From positions 1 through 25,914 of the forward strand of contig DATDZF010000046.1 in assembly GCA_035288785.1 (NCBI GenBank): 25,914 nt of DNA, in the 5' to 3' direction. Below are positions 1 through 6,888 of the stretch, piece after piece. This stretch comes from JACRGC01 sp035288785. Its GTDB lineage: Archaea; Micrarchaeota; Micrarchaeia; Norongarragalinales; SBBD01. The translations under genes were made by a program, and so were the position numbers. Position 1 is the first letter of the stretch, and every line of letters begins with the position of its first letter. The notes under the pieces were generated by a model. The model worked only from the letters and a program-made list of their open reading frames with translations, searched no databases and was not told the DNA's origin.

Positions 1-418
1 CGTCTATAGGATAAAAAACGAGGGGCAGACCTGGCCGGTTGGCATTGTCAGCGCATACAAGGATGGCATGCTGATTGGCGAGGATTCGATCGAGTGGACG
101 CCGAATGGTAAGGAGGCTAAGGTCACCGTGGGGATTGCCGCGGACATCGAGGCAAAAAGGAAGGAAACGGTCAAGAGGTTCTATAATGAGGATAAGAAGC
201 ACCAAGATTATGACTATAATCACAAGGTGGCCATCACCCTGAAAAACTTCAAGAAAGAGAAAACGACCGTAAAGGTGCTCGATGCTTTCGCATCGGCGGC
301 CTTGAACATGGCTGCAACGGTAAATTATGAGGAGAAGCCCGGGAACCTCATGGAATGGAACCTCGTCCTGGCGTCCGGAGAATCAAAGGAAATTAGCTAC
401 ACCTTCATGACGGAGTAA
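1..418 (+). CDS. C-terminal part of a DUF4139-like protein (5' end outside window)
   Basis: The frame is open from the first base (codons begin at position 2) to the TAA at 416-418, so only about the last 138 residues are present. The segment reads as beta-rich: a Y-R-I-K-N start, the stretch GMLIGEDSIEWTP, then 'HKVAITLKNFKKEKTTVKV' and a final WNLVLASGESKEISYTF strand. This order (a strand, a V-x-V amide-rich middle, then a closing strand with 'ESKEISYTF') resembles the end of the DUF4139 / mucoidy-inhibitor-A-like domain found in several archaeal surface or cytosolic proteins of unknown function. The assignment rests on pattern memory only, and the enzyme or ligand role is unknown. No terminator hairpin with a T-run follows. 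Confidence 0.6.
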   Translation, partial: VYRIKNEGQTWPVGIVSAYKDGMLIGEDSIEWTPNGKEAKVTVGIAADIEAKRKETVKRFYNEDKKHQDYDYNHKVAITLKNFKKEKTTVKVLDAFASAALNMAATVNYEEKPGNLMEWNLVLASGESKEISYTFMTE

Positions 419-491
419 ACGCCTTAATGCCTCCGCTACCTTGATTAATCGAGGCCGGAGGACCTCAGACTCCTGCAATAAAATCAAATTG

Positions 492-509
492 CTCCCCCTT
501 GGGTTGGTC
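492..509. repeat. 18-bp exact repeat, copy 1
   Basis: The sequence CTCCCCCTTGGGTTGGTC is present here and again, base for base, at 7848-7865. Both copies are intergenic and upstream of a gene (the UbiA-family gene here, pyrB there). A nearby A-rich ATCAAAT(T/C)G element precedes this copy and follows the other one. Its function is unknown. Confidence 0.8.
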
Positions 510-510
510 A

Positions 511-517
511 TTTTAAA
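511..517 (+). promoter_or_regulatory. Probable TATA box for the UbiA-family gene
   Basis: TTTTAAA is centred 34 bp before the ATG at 548. This would place the transcription start within about 10 nt of the start codon, which fits a gene without a visible Shine-Dalgarno sequence. A second AT-rich candidate (GATAAAATAG) lies at 531-540. Confidence 0.4.
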
Positions 518-547
518 CCAAAAACGCCAAGATAAAATAGAATCGAA

Positions 548-1405
548 ATGAAGGGAACCCTAAGCGATTGGCTTAAGCTTTCGCGCATTGAGCACGCATT
601 CATGGTAGCGGTTGCCATCATCATTTCAGAGGCGCTGGCGGCAAAATATTCCGGATTGCCGTTTTCCCCATTTTCAATGGGCGCCATTTACCCTGTTCTG
701 GGGCCATTCCTCATCACCGCCGCAGCGTTCATGCTCAATGATTATTTCGGCTTCGAAACGGACAAGTCAAACAAGAGGCAGGATAGGCCACTTGTGGCAA
801 AAAAAATCGAAAGGAAGGACGCACTCAGGGCTTCGGTCTTCCTTTATGCGCTCGGCCTCCTGCTTGCTTTTTACGTGAACATTTACTGCTTCACCATAGC
901 GCTGTTTTTTGTGTTCTTATCGGCCATTTACGACAGCTTCCTCAAAATGAAGCCGCTTCTGGGGAATGCCTATATTGCAAGCAGCATGGCAATCTCATTC
1001 ATTTATGGCAATTTTGCCGTATCGAATGATTTGCAGGATATAACGCTGCTTTTCGCCGCGATTTCTTTCCTGGCCGGGATGGGGCGCGAGCTAATAATCA
1101 CCCTTCGGGATGTAAAAGGCGACCGCAAAATTGGCGCGCGGACGCTTCCGATGATCCTTGGGAAAAGGTATACGCTGCAGCTCTCCTCCGTCTTCTTCAT
1201 TGCCGCAATAATCCTTAGCTGGGTTCCGATAAATGGGAAATACTTTACTGCCTACGCCTTCCTGATCGCAGTTAACAACTTTCTCCTTATTTGGTGCATA
1301 TTCCTGCTTTTCGGGAAATCTGCTGACGCGTTCAAAAAAGCCAGGGACCTGAGCCTTCTTGCCCTGATGGTCGGATTGGCTGCGTTTGCAACACTCGCAA
1401 TTTAA
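548..1405 (+). CDS. UbiA-family membrane prenyltransferase
   Basis: This 285-residue polytopic membrane protein has about eight hydrophobic segments. It carries both UbiA Asp-rich motifs: N-D-Y-F-G-F-E-T-D near residue 64 and D-V-K-G-D-R-K-I-G near residue 188. UbiA enzymes transfer an isoprenoid chain from its diphosphate to an acceptor in the membrane. In archaea the best known is digeranylgeranylglyceryl-phosphate synthase in lipid synthesis, and other members act on quinones or haem. The N-K-R-x-D-R-P-L continuation differs from the N-x-P-x-R-P-I-P of typical DGGGP synthases, so the substrate is left open. Oddity: the middle Asp of the first motif (NDxxDxxxD) is Gly. The start has no Shine-Dalgarno and looks leaderless. 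The gene converges on the hydrolase gene downstream with a 37-bp gap. Confidence 0.85.
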   Translation: MKGTLSDWLKLSRIEHAFMVAVAIIISEALAAKYSGLPFSPFSMGAIYPVLGPFLITAAAFMLNDYFGFETDKSNKRQDRPLVAKKIERKDALRASVFLYALGLLLAFYVNIYCFTIALFFVFLSAIYDSFLKMKPLLGNAYIASSMAISFIYGNFAVSNDLQDITLLFAAISFLAGMGRELIITLRDVKGDRKIGARTLPMILGKRYTLQLSSVFFIAAIILSWVPINGKYFTAYAFLIAVNNFLLIWCIFLLFGKSADAFKKARDLSLLALMVGLAAFATLAI

Positions 1406-1442
1406 ACTGGAGGGAATACGCGAATTAATGAATCCGCGCCAC

Positions 1443-2246
1443 TCACACCAAGGTGGCCTGCTTTTTCATTTCGGAAAGGTTCAGGCTTAGCCCCTCCCCT
1501 GCAAGCAGTGTTTGCACGCCGGTTTTTTCCTCCACCAATTTCCTCTGGGCTTCCGGCCCCGCCTGGAGGAATTTCATCCCAATGTGTGTGAGGATTATCG
1601 CACGTGGTTTGCGCACCATTTCATTGACGAATTTTATTACTTCAGAGGAAGTTAGGTGGAATTCCAGCAAATCATTATTTGGCCTAAGGCAGTTCACGAT
1701 CAGGAAGTCGCAGCCTTCGTATTGGGCCGCAATCCCATCGAAATAGCCAGTATCCGAGGTGTAGCCCAATTTGACCCCCTCGGATTCAAGGATAAAGCCG
1801 ATGCCGGATGGGTCCTCATGGAAGGTTTTAGTCGCATTGAACGTATTTTTTTCCGGGAAGTTGTGCGTATCGCCCGCTTTCATGGCAATGCATTCCTTTA
1901 GCATCCCCTTGAAATACTCATCGATTTGCTTTTCGAATTTCTGGTATCCGTTCACTACGCTTTCGGATCCCAGCAGCACTCCTTTCCCCCCTTTGAAATT
2001 GCCAAAATTCATGGCTTCGATTAGCATGTTGGCATCATGGCAATGATCGATATGCGCATGGGAGCAGAAAATCGCAGTTAGCTCCTTTGGGTCCTGCCGG
2101 TGCTGGAAGCTTTTGAGGAATGCGCCGGGGCCTGGATCGGCATGAATCCTAAGCTTGCCGGAATTGATGCGAAAGCCCCCGGTTGGCAGCATCTGCCTAT
2201 CCAGCACTACCCTGCCACCTCCGTTGCCGAGGAAAAAAAGCTCCAT
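1443..2246 (-). CDS. Metallo-beta-lactamase-fold hydrolase
   Basis: This is a 267-residue MBL-fold protein beginning M-E-L-F-F-L-G-N-G-G-G, the usual first strand and glycine turn of the family. The metal motif H-A-H-I-D-H sits near residue 63. A later Asp/His set follows in 'GYTSDTGYFD', and the final motif is 'ILTHIGMKF'. Such proteins bind two metal ions and hydrolyse phosphodiester or ester bonds; the closest look is the RNase Z / cyclic-phosphodiesterase branch, but the substrate cannot be read. I place the start at 2246, not at the in-frame ATG at 2300. That upstream ATG lies inside a TATA-like TTTATAAA, which should be promoter rather than message, and the family begins at MELFF. The gene is divergent from aIF5A, with promoters back to back. 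Confidence 0.85.
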   Translation of the reverse strand: MELFFLGNGGGRVVLDRQMLPTGGFRINSGKLRIHADPGPGAFLKSFQHRQDPKELTAIFCSHAHIDHCHDANMLIEAMNFGNFKGGKGVLLGSESVVNGYQKFEKQIDEYFKGMLKECIAMKAGDTHNFPEKNTFNATKTFHEDPSGIGFILESEGVKLGYTSDTGYFDGIAAQYEGCDFLIVNCLRPNNDLLEFHLTSSEVIKFVNEMVRKPRAIILTHIGMKFLQAGPEAQRKLVEEKTGVQTLLAGEGLSLNLSEMKKQATLV

Positions 2247-2289
2247 TGGATTGCGCTCGCCCCAAAGAAAATAGGATTCTCTCCTTCCG

Positions 2290-2297
2290 TTTATAAA
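2290..2297 (-). promoter_or_regulatory. TATA box of the MBL hydrolase gene
   Basis: The palindromic TTTATAAA lies 44-51 bp before the proposed ATG at 2246, giving an expected transcription start near 2268 and a short leader. It overlaps the first codons of the longer open frame, which argues against the longer start. Confidence 0.55.
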
Positions 2298-2337
2298 CAT
2301 TTAGATAGTTAAACTAGCATTTCAATTGAGAGCTTAG

Positions 2338-2342
2338 GGTGA
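2338..2342 (+). promoter_or_regulatory. Ribosome-binding site deciding the aIF5A start
   Basis: GGTGA is followed by exactly five bases and ATG at 2348. The GTG inside it is in frame 9 bases before the ATG and is probably not the start. Confidence 0.75.
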
Positions 2343-2347
2343 ATTTA

Positions 2348-2749
2348 ATGGTTGACAAAATATTCGGATCCATGGGGGACCTGAAGGTGGGAAAGTACGT
2401 CATCATCGAGGACGTCCCTTGCCGCGTGGTATCCATTGACAAGAGCAAGCCGGGCAAGCATGGCGCGGCCAAGATGAATGTGGTTGCGATCGGGCTTTTC
2501 GACAACACCAAACGCTCGCTGATGAAGCCCTCCGATGCCGACGTCGAGATCCCAATAATCGAGCGGAAGCGCGCACAGATTGTTGCGGTTACGGGCACGA
2601 GCGCGCAGCTGATGGACCTTGCGAGCTACGAGACATTCGAGGTCGAGCTTCCGGAGGACATGAGGGCAGGCATGGAATCGGGAAGGGAAATCGAGTACAT
2701 GGAAACCATGGGAAGGAAACTTTTGCTAAGGGTTAGGGGCGAAGAATAA
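2348..2749 (+). CDS. eif5A: Translation factor aIF5A (hypusine-containing)
   Basis: This is a 133-residue protein. Its N-terminal SH3-like domain carries the hypusination loop S-K-P-G-K-H-G-A-A-K (modified lysine about residue 37), and an OB-fold C-terminal half follows. Family knowledge: aIF5A binds the ribosomal E/P site and relieves stalling during elongation and termination. The lysine is modified by deoxyhypusine synthase, whose gene is not in the window. The length is typical of archaeal members (about 130-140). The ATG at 2348 is chosen over the in-frame GTG at 2339 because the GTG is part of the GGTGA ribosome-binding site. The stop codon directly abuts the stop of the converging pilin gene, with no base between them. 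Confidence 0.97.
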   Translation: MVDKIFGSMGDLKVGKYVIIEDVPCRVVSIDKSKPGKHGAAKMNVVAIGLFDNTKRSLMKPSDADVEIPIIERKRAQIVAVTGTSAQLMDLASYETFEVELPEDMRAGMESGREIEYMETMGRKLLLRVRGEE

Positions 2750-3202
2750 TCATTCTATTGGCAAGCCTAATGAAAAGTCGCATACTGCCGAACTGCATCC
2801 GCCTCCCTGGGTGCAGGAGATGGCAACGCAAACAAAATTAAACTGGTGCGCCGGCAAGCTCAATTGGACCTTATGATCCGTTACTAATGCCGTGGAACCA
2901 ACGGATGAAGCCGGAGGGGCAACTGTGCCAAATTTGACGGTCGATGATGAGGGAATGTCGGTTTTCCAGGTTACATTCGCCACTAATGTGCCAGTCACAA
3001 CGAGCAGGTTGGAAATTACCGGGGCGCGCGGCTGGATGGAAGCAAAGGTCTGATTGATGGTAACAGTGGTGTTCTCCACCTGCAAGGAGGATTTCCCAAG
3101 AACATTTCCCCTTGCAATGAAAAATACCGCTATGAGCACGGCCATTGCGCCTCCAACGAGCAGGATATATTCGAGCGCGGTTTGGGCTTTGGACTTTCGC
3201 AT
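2750..3202 (-). CDS. Class III signal-peptide (archaeal pilin/archaellin-type) protein
   Basis: The 150-residue protein begins M-R-K-S-K-A then Q-T-A-L-E-Y-I-L-L-V-G-G-A, a textbook class III signal. Prepilin peptidase would cut before Gln7, leaving Glu at +5 at the head of a roughly 20-residue hydrophobic helix. The rest, from about residue 55, looks like a fibronectin-III-type beta sandwich ('PVISNLLVVTG', then 'NVTWKTDIPSSSTVKFGT'). Four cysteines near the C-terminus (C-V-A-I-S-C, G-C-S-S-A-V-C) could form two disulfides. Such proteins polymerise into surface filaments or act as adhesins; no other pilus gene is nearby. A GTGATGAT stretch precedes the ATG. The promoter is flanked by an 11-bp direct repeat. 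Confidence 0.88.
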   Translation of the reverse strand: MRKSKAQTALEYILLVGGAMAVLIAVFFIARGNVLGKSSLQVENTTVTINQTFASIQPRAPVISNLLVVTGTLVANVTWKTDIPSSSTVKFGTVAPPASSVGSTALVTDHKVQLSLPAHQFNFVCVAISCTQGGGCSSAVCDFSLGLPIE

Positions 3203-3211
3203 ATCATCACT

Positions 3212-3247
3212 TTATGCGGGGGGCGTATATTAAGACTTATGCGGGGG
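3212..3247 (-). promoter_or_regulatory. Pilin promoter flanked by 11-bp direct repeats
   Basis: TTATGCGGGGG occurs at 3212-3222 and again at 3237-3247, a period of 25 bp. Between them on the minus strand lies TTAATATAC (3225-3233), a TATA-like box about 25 bp before the pilin ATG at 3202. Two identical sites either side of a TATA box suggest a regulator-binding site. Confidence 0.5.
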
Positions 3248-3253
3248 AAAAAA
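3248..3253 (-). terminator. T6 terminator right after the LonB N-half stop
   Basis: On the minus strand the TAG stop (3256-3254) is followed immediately by TTTTTT, the oligo-T signal used for archaeal transcription termination. It shows that the message is built to end here. Confidence 0.6.
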
Positions 3254-4417
3254 CTAATTTGACGCGAACACCGACATTCCTTTCCTCAATTTCCTGGCGA
3301 CCTTGGCGGAAGGATTGGAAATGTATGCATGCTCGGGGGTCGTAAGGAGCGCTTGGTGCCGGCCAACCTTGATCTTGATGATTTTGCCCGCATATGGCCT
3401 GCGGTTGATTATCAGAAGGCGCGCTTTTTTCCTCCTCCCGCCTCTTGCAGCCATGATGCGTGCCTTTTCCTTCCTCGGGATGACAATTGCCTCATAACCG
3501 CCCTCCCCCCTCTCAATGGGATACTTTCCATAATATTCCCTGAAAACCTTTTCAAGCGTCATGTTTTCATCGTTCAGCACAACTTGCGTCTTGCCATCAA
3601 AGGACTGGAATGGGTCGTGCTTGACATCGCCAAGGAGCGCTCCTGCCCTGCTGCCCGTCGCATCCACGAAGGGCGCCTTTTTCTTCCCGGAATTGTCCAC
3701 GATCAGCTTCATGCTCTCGCCCGCATCGAACATCCTGCCCCGCCCTAGCTGCATTGCAAACACGAGCGCAGCGCTCATAAGGAAAACACCAATAAGCATT
3801 GCCGCAACGATCACCGCCTCGAAGTATTTCGGGAGGATGTAAAGGCCAATCAGCATGGATAGCATCATGAACCCGATCATCATGTAATTGGAATTCCCGG
3901 CGGTCATGCGCGCTTGCATCCGTTCCCCGGAGATCAATTTCCTGCCCTCGCCGGCACGCATCACCTTTACTTTGGGCATGTTGTCATCCTCGCGGTTCGC
4001 ATGCACCAAGATGTCCTGCAATTCCTCGATTGGCATCAGCTCGGCCATAGCCGCAGCAAGCATGCTCTTGCCCGTGCCCGGCGTCCCCACGAGAAGCACG
4101 TTGCGCTTTTGGATTGAGGCCTTCTTGATGACCTCGATTGCCTTATCCTGGCCTATCACTTGGTCGATCAGTGCATCGGAAACGGATATTTCCGCGGTGC
4201 TTCCAATATCCTCGAGTTTTTTTATCTGCCCGATCTTTTTCTGGTTCCTTTGGGCCTGGGAGGGCGGCAATTGCATGAGCGAATAGGGCGCGCTTTGGCC
4301 TGCTTGGGCCGGATTTTTTCCCCCTAGCGCCGATTGCGACTTGATGCCAACTGGCTTCCTTCCAGATGAATACAGGAATACCGGCCTTGCCTTCCTCTTC
4401 CTTGCCTTTTTGGCCAT
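3254..4417 (-). CDS. lonB: LonB N-terminal half fused to an N-intein (putative split-intein LonB)
   Basis: The 387-residue product starts with a basic, low-complexity region (1-70). The archaeal LonB AAA+ start follows: V-I-G-Q-D-K-A at 87-93 and Walker A G-T-P-G-T-G-K-S at 111-118. Two membrane helices at about 178-195 and 199-222 are typical of LonB. The conserved F-V-D-A-T-G...L-L-G-D-V-K-H-D-P-F-Q ends at residue 271. From Ser272 the sequence is no longer LonB but an intein N-half: block A 'SFDGKTQVVLN', then block B 'GRHQALLTTPEHAYIS' and 'LRKGMSVFAS' before the stop. Walker B, sensors, Arg finger and the Ser-Lys protease domain are missing. The intein half is 116 residues, right for a split IntN. 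A contiguous gene with a frameshift is unlikely because T6 and the pilin promoter follow. The C-half is not in the window. A TATA-like CTTTTTAATT lies about 30 bp upstream. Confidence 0.88.
   Translation of the reverse strand: MAKKARKRKARPVFLYSSGRKPVGIKSQSALGGKNPAQAGQSAPYSLMQLPPSQAQRNQKKIGQIKKLEDIGSTAEISVSDALIDQVIGQDKAIEVIKKASIQKRNVLLVGTPGTGKSMLAAAMAELMPIEELQDILVHANREDDNMPKVKVMRAGEGRKLISGERMQARMTAGNSNYMMIGFMMLSMLIGLYILPKYFEAVIVAAMLIGVFLMSAALVFAMQLGRGRMFDAGESMKLIVDNSGKKKAPFVDATGSRAGALLGDVKHDPFQSFDGKTQVVLNDENMTLEKVFREYYGKYPIERGEGGYEAIVIPRKEKARIMAARGGRRKKARLLIINRRPYAGKIIKIKVGRHQALLTTPEHAYISNPSAKVARKLRKGMSVFASN
3257..3604 (-). other. N-intein (HINT) segment inside the LonB half gene
   Basis: This stretch codes for residues 272-387 of the LonB fragment. 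Residue 1 of the intein is Ser (codon at 3604-3602) in place of the commoner Cys. The block A threonine (S-F-D-G-K-T) and the block B T-x-x-H (T-P-E-H) needed for N-S/N-O acyl shift are present. The segment is strongly basic, with 26 Lys/Arg against 10 Asp/Glu by my count. There is no endonuclease domain and no C-terminal His-Asn block. Confidence 0.85.
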
Positions 4418-4552
4418 ATGGATTCAACTCTTATTTCGGATTCCGAATTAAAAAGGGTGCCGTTTAACTTCGCATAAGGCGCACTAAATCGTTTTGGCGG
4501 GATCGGGAACGCCATTGCCCCTATCCAGCCAAACCATCCAATTTGCTTTTTT

Positions 4553-5086
4553 TCAGGGGCTAATCGTGAATTCCGTCAAAAGGGTCGAATTCAGCTCGCT
4601 GCACGCCTTGTCGTTGAAAATTGGCAGCTGCGCCCGGATGCGGCCAGTTTCGTTCACGATCCGCGTCTCCTCGATCTCGCGGTCACCGCACAAAACCTTT
4701 ACATAATGCCAGGACGCGCCGTACCATTCATAATTCAAGGTTTCCAGCTGCCTGCAGGCCCTATTGTCCTCCTCAATAACGGCAGACATCTCGATTTTGC
4801 CTTCCTTGCATCTGATTTTTGTCGCAGGGCCCATACCCACATCCAGCTCCTCCCAGGCCCGCAGTTGCGGGCTGAATCTGAACATCCTGAACGGTGCGGC
4901 GCTGAAATAGGCGTATTTCCGGTCTGCTGCAGTTGCCGTAAGCGTTATGGTTTCCCCGCTACGGTATTCGGCCTTATCCGCAGCAAGTCCGGTTACCCTC
5001 TTGGCAAAGAGCTTGTCAACATCCTCAAGCCCAAGGCAGCCGAATAAAAGCGCAGCGGCAAGGAGGGGGAAAAAAAACTTTTTCAT
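4553..5086 (-). CDS. Predicted lipoprotein of unknown function
   Basis: The 177-residue protein has a clear export signal: M-K-K, an F/L/A-rich core, then a lipobox L-L-F-G-C with Cys17 as the predicted lipidated residue. The mature part starts at 'CLGLEDVDKLFAKRV' and reads as a beta-rich domain ('EYRSGETITLTATA') with four further cysteines spread over the second half. I do not recognise a family. The gene is 135 bp upstream of the LonB half on the same strand and divergent from rtcB. A TATA-like TTTTTATTAA sits at about 5108-5118, just before the ATG, so the message is probably leaderless or has a very short leader. The role is presumably extracytoplasmic. Confidence 0.75.
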   Translation of the reverse strand: MKKFFFPLLAAALLFGCLGLEDVDKLFAKRVTGLAADKAEYRSGETITLTATAADRKYAYFSAAPFRMFRFSPQLRAWEELDVGMGPATKIRCKEGKIEMSAVIEEDNRACRQLETLNYEWYGASWHYVKVLCGDREIEETRIVNETGRIRAQLPIFNDKACSELNSTLLTEFTISP

Positions 5087-5201
5087 GGATAGGTCAATCG
5101 CTCTTTCTTAATAAAAACGATCCCTCGGGCGGGGAGATGGCTGGAGCGTTCTGCCCAAAAAACCGCGGGGAAAGCAAATAAGTTCCTCCTTCTTGGTTAG
5201 G

Positions 5202-5209
5202 CTTAAAAA
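5202..5209 (+). promoter_or_regulatory. TATA box of rtcB
   Basis: CTTAAAAA is centred about 42 bp before the ATG at 5248, leaving room for a leader of about 17 nt that contains the GGTGA ribosome-binding site. Confidence 0.5.
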
Positions 5210-5237
5210 CCGCCCCCTCCATAATTCTCCACTTTAA

Positions 5238-5242
5238 GGTGA
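5238..5242 (+). promoter_or_regulatory. Ribosome-binding site deciding the rtcB start
   Basis: GGTGA is followed by five bases and ATG at 5248. The in-frame GTG at 5239 belongs to this site. Confidence 0.75.
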
Positions 5243-5247
5243 AGCGA

Positions 5248-6684
5248 ATGGATTTCAAGGAATATCGGCCGGCAATTTACGAATCCCCAAGGGCGGGCGG
5301 GATGAAAGTGCCGGTTAGGGCTGTTGCGACCGGGACGGAAATGATAGGCAAAATGATGAGCGACCGGACCCTTAGGCAGGCGCAGAACGTGGCAAGCCTG
5401 CCAGGGATACTGGAGGCAAGCTATGTAATGCCAGATGGCCACGAAGGCTATGGCTTTCCTATTGGGGGCGTTGCCGCATTCGATCCCGAGGAAGGCATTG
5501 TTTCGCCAGGCGGGGTAGGCTATGACATAAATTGCGGCGTCCGGCTGATCCGTACGAACATGTCTGAAAAGGATATCAGGCCAAAGCTCAAGCAGCTCAT
5601 TTCGAAATTATATGATAACGTGCCTTCGGGGGTTGGGAGCAAGAGTAAGGTTAGGCTCAATCCCCAGCAGTTGGAAGAGGCGGTTACGGAAGGCCTTGGC
5701 TGGGCGGTTAAGCACGGGTATGCGACATCGAAGGATCGGGAGCACTGCGAAGAGAGCGGACATTTCGGGGAGAGTGATTATTCGAAGGTTTCGGACATGG
5801 CAAAGAAGAGGGGCGGGCCGCAGCTTGGGACCCTTGGCGCCGGAAACCATTTCATGGAAATTCAAAAGGTCGATAAGATTTTCGACCCTGAAATCGCAAA
5901 GGCATTCGGCATCACGGGCGAGGGGCAGATTACAATCATGGTGCATTCCGGAAGCCGCGGCTATGGCCACCAGATCTGCGATGATTTCATCCGGACGATG
6001 ATGGGCGCCATCCAGAGGAATAATTGGCAGCTTCCGGACAGGGAGCTATCATATGCGCCGCTGCATGCGAAGGAGTCGCAGGACTATCTGCAAGCCATGC
6101 GCACCGCAATTAATTTTGCCTTCAACAACCGCCAACTGATGACTCATTGGGCGCGGGAGACATTTGCGCAGGTTTTTGGCGGGAGCTGGGAGGACCACGA
6201 CCTATCGCTCGTGTATGATGTCTGCCACAACATTGCAAAATTCGAGGAGCACGAAGTAAATGGGAAAACGGTCAAGGTATGCGTCCATCGGAAGGGCGCA
6301 ACGCGCGCATTCTGGAAGGGCAGGAAGGAAGTCCCCCAAGCGTATAGGAACGTCGGGCAGCCAGTGATTATTCCCGGGTCCATGAACACTTCATCGTACC
6401 TCCTATGCGGGCAGCCCGGCGCCGCATTGACATTCGGGTCAAGTTGCCATGGCGCGGGCAGGGTCATGAGCCGCCACGAGGCCACCCGCCGTTTTTCCGG
6501 AAAGGAAATTGTAAGGCAGATGGAGGCAAAAGGCCAGGCAATCCAGGCGGGAAGCTACGAATTGCTTGCGGAAGAGGCCGGCGGCGCATACAAGGACGTT
6601 GATGAGGTCGTGAAGGCGGTGGAGATGGCGGGCATCTCAAAAATTGTCGCGAAAATGGTCCCCATAGGCGTCATCAAAGGCTAA
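5248..6684 (+). CDS. rtcB: tRNA-splicing ligase RtcB
   Basis: The 478-residue protein is the usual length for archaeal RtcB. It joins the 2',3'-cyclic phosphate and 5'-OH ends left by the tRNA splicing endonuclease, using GTP and Mn2+. The metal and guanylylation residues can all be seen: Cys in 'YDINCGVRL', His in 'LGAGNHFMEI', His in 'HSGSRGYGHQI', His in 'DVCHNIAKFEEH', and the guanylylated His in 'SSCHGAGRVMSRHEA'. No intein interrupts it, although RtcB is a known intein host. The activator Archease is not in the window. I start at the ATG at 5248, after GGTGA-N5, and not at the GTG at 5239. A hairpin with a T-run follows the stop. Confidence 0.97.
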   Translation: MDFKEYRPAIYESPRAGGMKVPVRAVATGTEMIGKMMSDRTLRQAQNVASLPGILEASYVMPDGHEGYGFPIGGVAAFDPEEGIVSPGGVGYDINCGVRLIRTNMSEKDIRPKLKQLISKLYDNVPSGVGSKSKVRLNPQQLEEAVTEGLGWAVKHGYATSKDREHCEESGHFGESDYSKVSDMAKKRGGPQLGTLGAGNHFMEIQKVDKIFDPEIAKAFGITGEGQITIMVHSGSRGYGHQICDDFIRTMMGAIQRNNWQLPDRELSYAPLHAKESQDYLQAMRTAINFAFNNRQLMTHWARETFAQVFGGSWEDHDLSLVYDVCHNIAKFEEHEVNGKTVKVCVHRKGATRAFWKGRKEVPQAYRNVGQPVIIPGSMNTSSYLLCGQPGAALTFGSSCHGAGRVMSRHEATRRFSGKEIVRQMEAKGQAIQAGSYELLAEEAGGAYKDVDEVVKAVEMAGISKIVAKMVPIGVIKG

Positions 6685-6693
6685 AAAGTTTTT

Positions 6694-6720
6694 GGAGGCG
6701 GAGCCACCGCCACCTTTTTT
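6694..6720 (+). terminator. rtcB terminator hairpin with T6
   Basis: A GG-A-GGCGG arm pairs with CCGCC-A-CC around a five-base loop (AGCCA) and is followed directly by TTTTTT at 6715-6720, 10 nt after the rtcB stop. This is an intrinsic-terminator-like structure. Confidence 0.65.
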
Positions 6721-6723
6721 ACA

Positions 6724-6774
6724 CCGTGAAGAGCCTCACTCTTCGCGGCCCCAAAGAACCCGAGTTCTTTTGGG
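6724..6774. repeat. Hairpin cluster A (two adjacent stem-loops after rtcB)
   Basis: Stem 1 pairs 6724-6733 with 6739-6748 (ten pairs, one G-T, loop CCTCA). Stem 2 pairs AAAGAAC at 6753-6759 with GTTCTTT at 6764-6770, loop CCGA, and continues with CCC/GGG past a one-base bulge. The stems stand back to back and lie after the terminator, so they are not needed to end rtcB. The core AGAACCCGAGTTCT resembles stems in cluster B. Confidence 0.7.
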
Positions 6775-6888
6775 AAAAGGGGGCAAGGCGCAAAGATGGT
6801 TTCGATTGGGGCAATCAAGGGCTGATTTTTTGGCGGAGTGCAGTTGTCTTCCCATCTCACTTTTTCGAGAAAGCTTGCACACTCAACG

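Noticed and set aside
2247..2300. Longer MBL hydrolase start at 2300
   Set aside because: The first codons lie in a TATA box and the family begins at the MELFFLGNGGG strand.
3202..3604. Frameshifted or interrupted continuous LonB gene
   Set aside because: After the stop there are only T6, a promoter and the intact pilin gene; no frame downstream carries intein C-blocks or LonB sequence, so a simple frameshift cannot explain the missing half.
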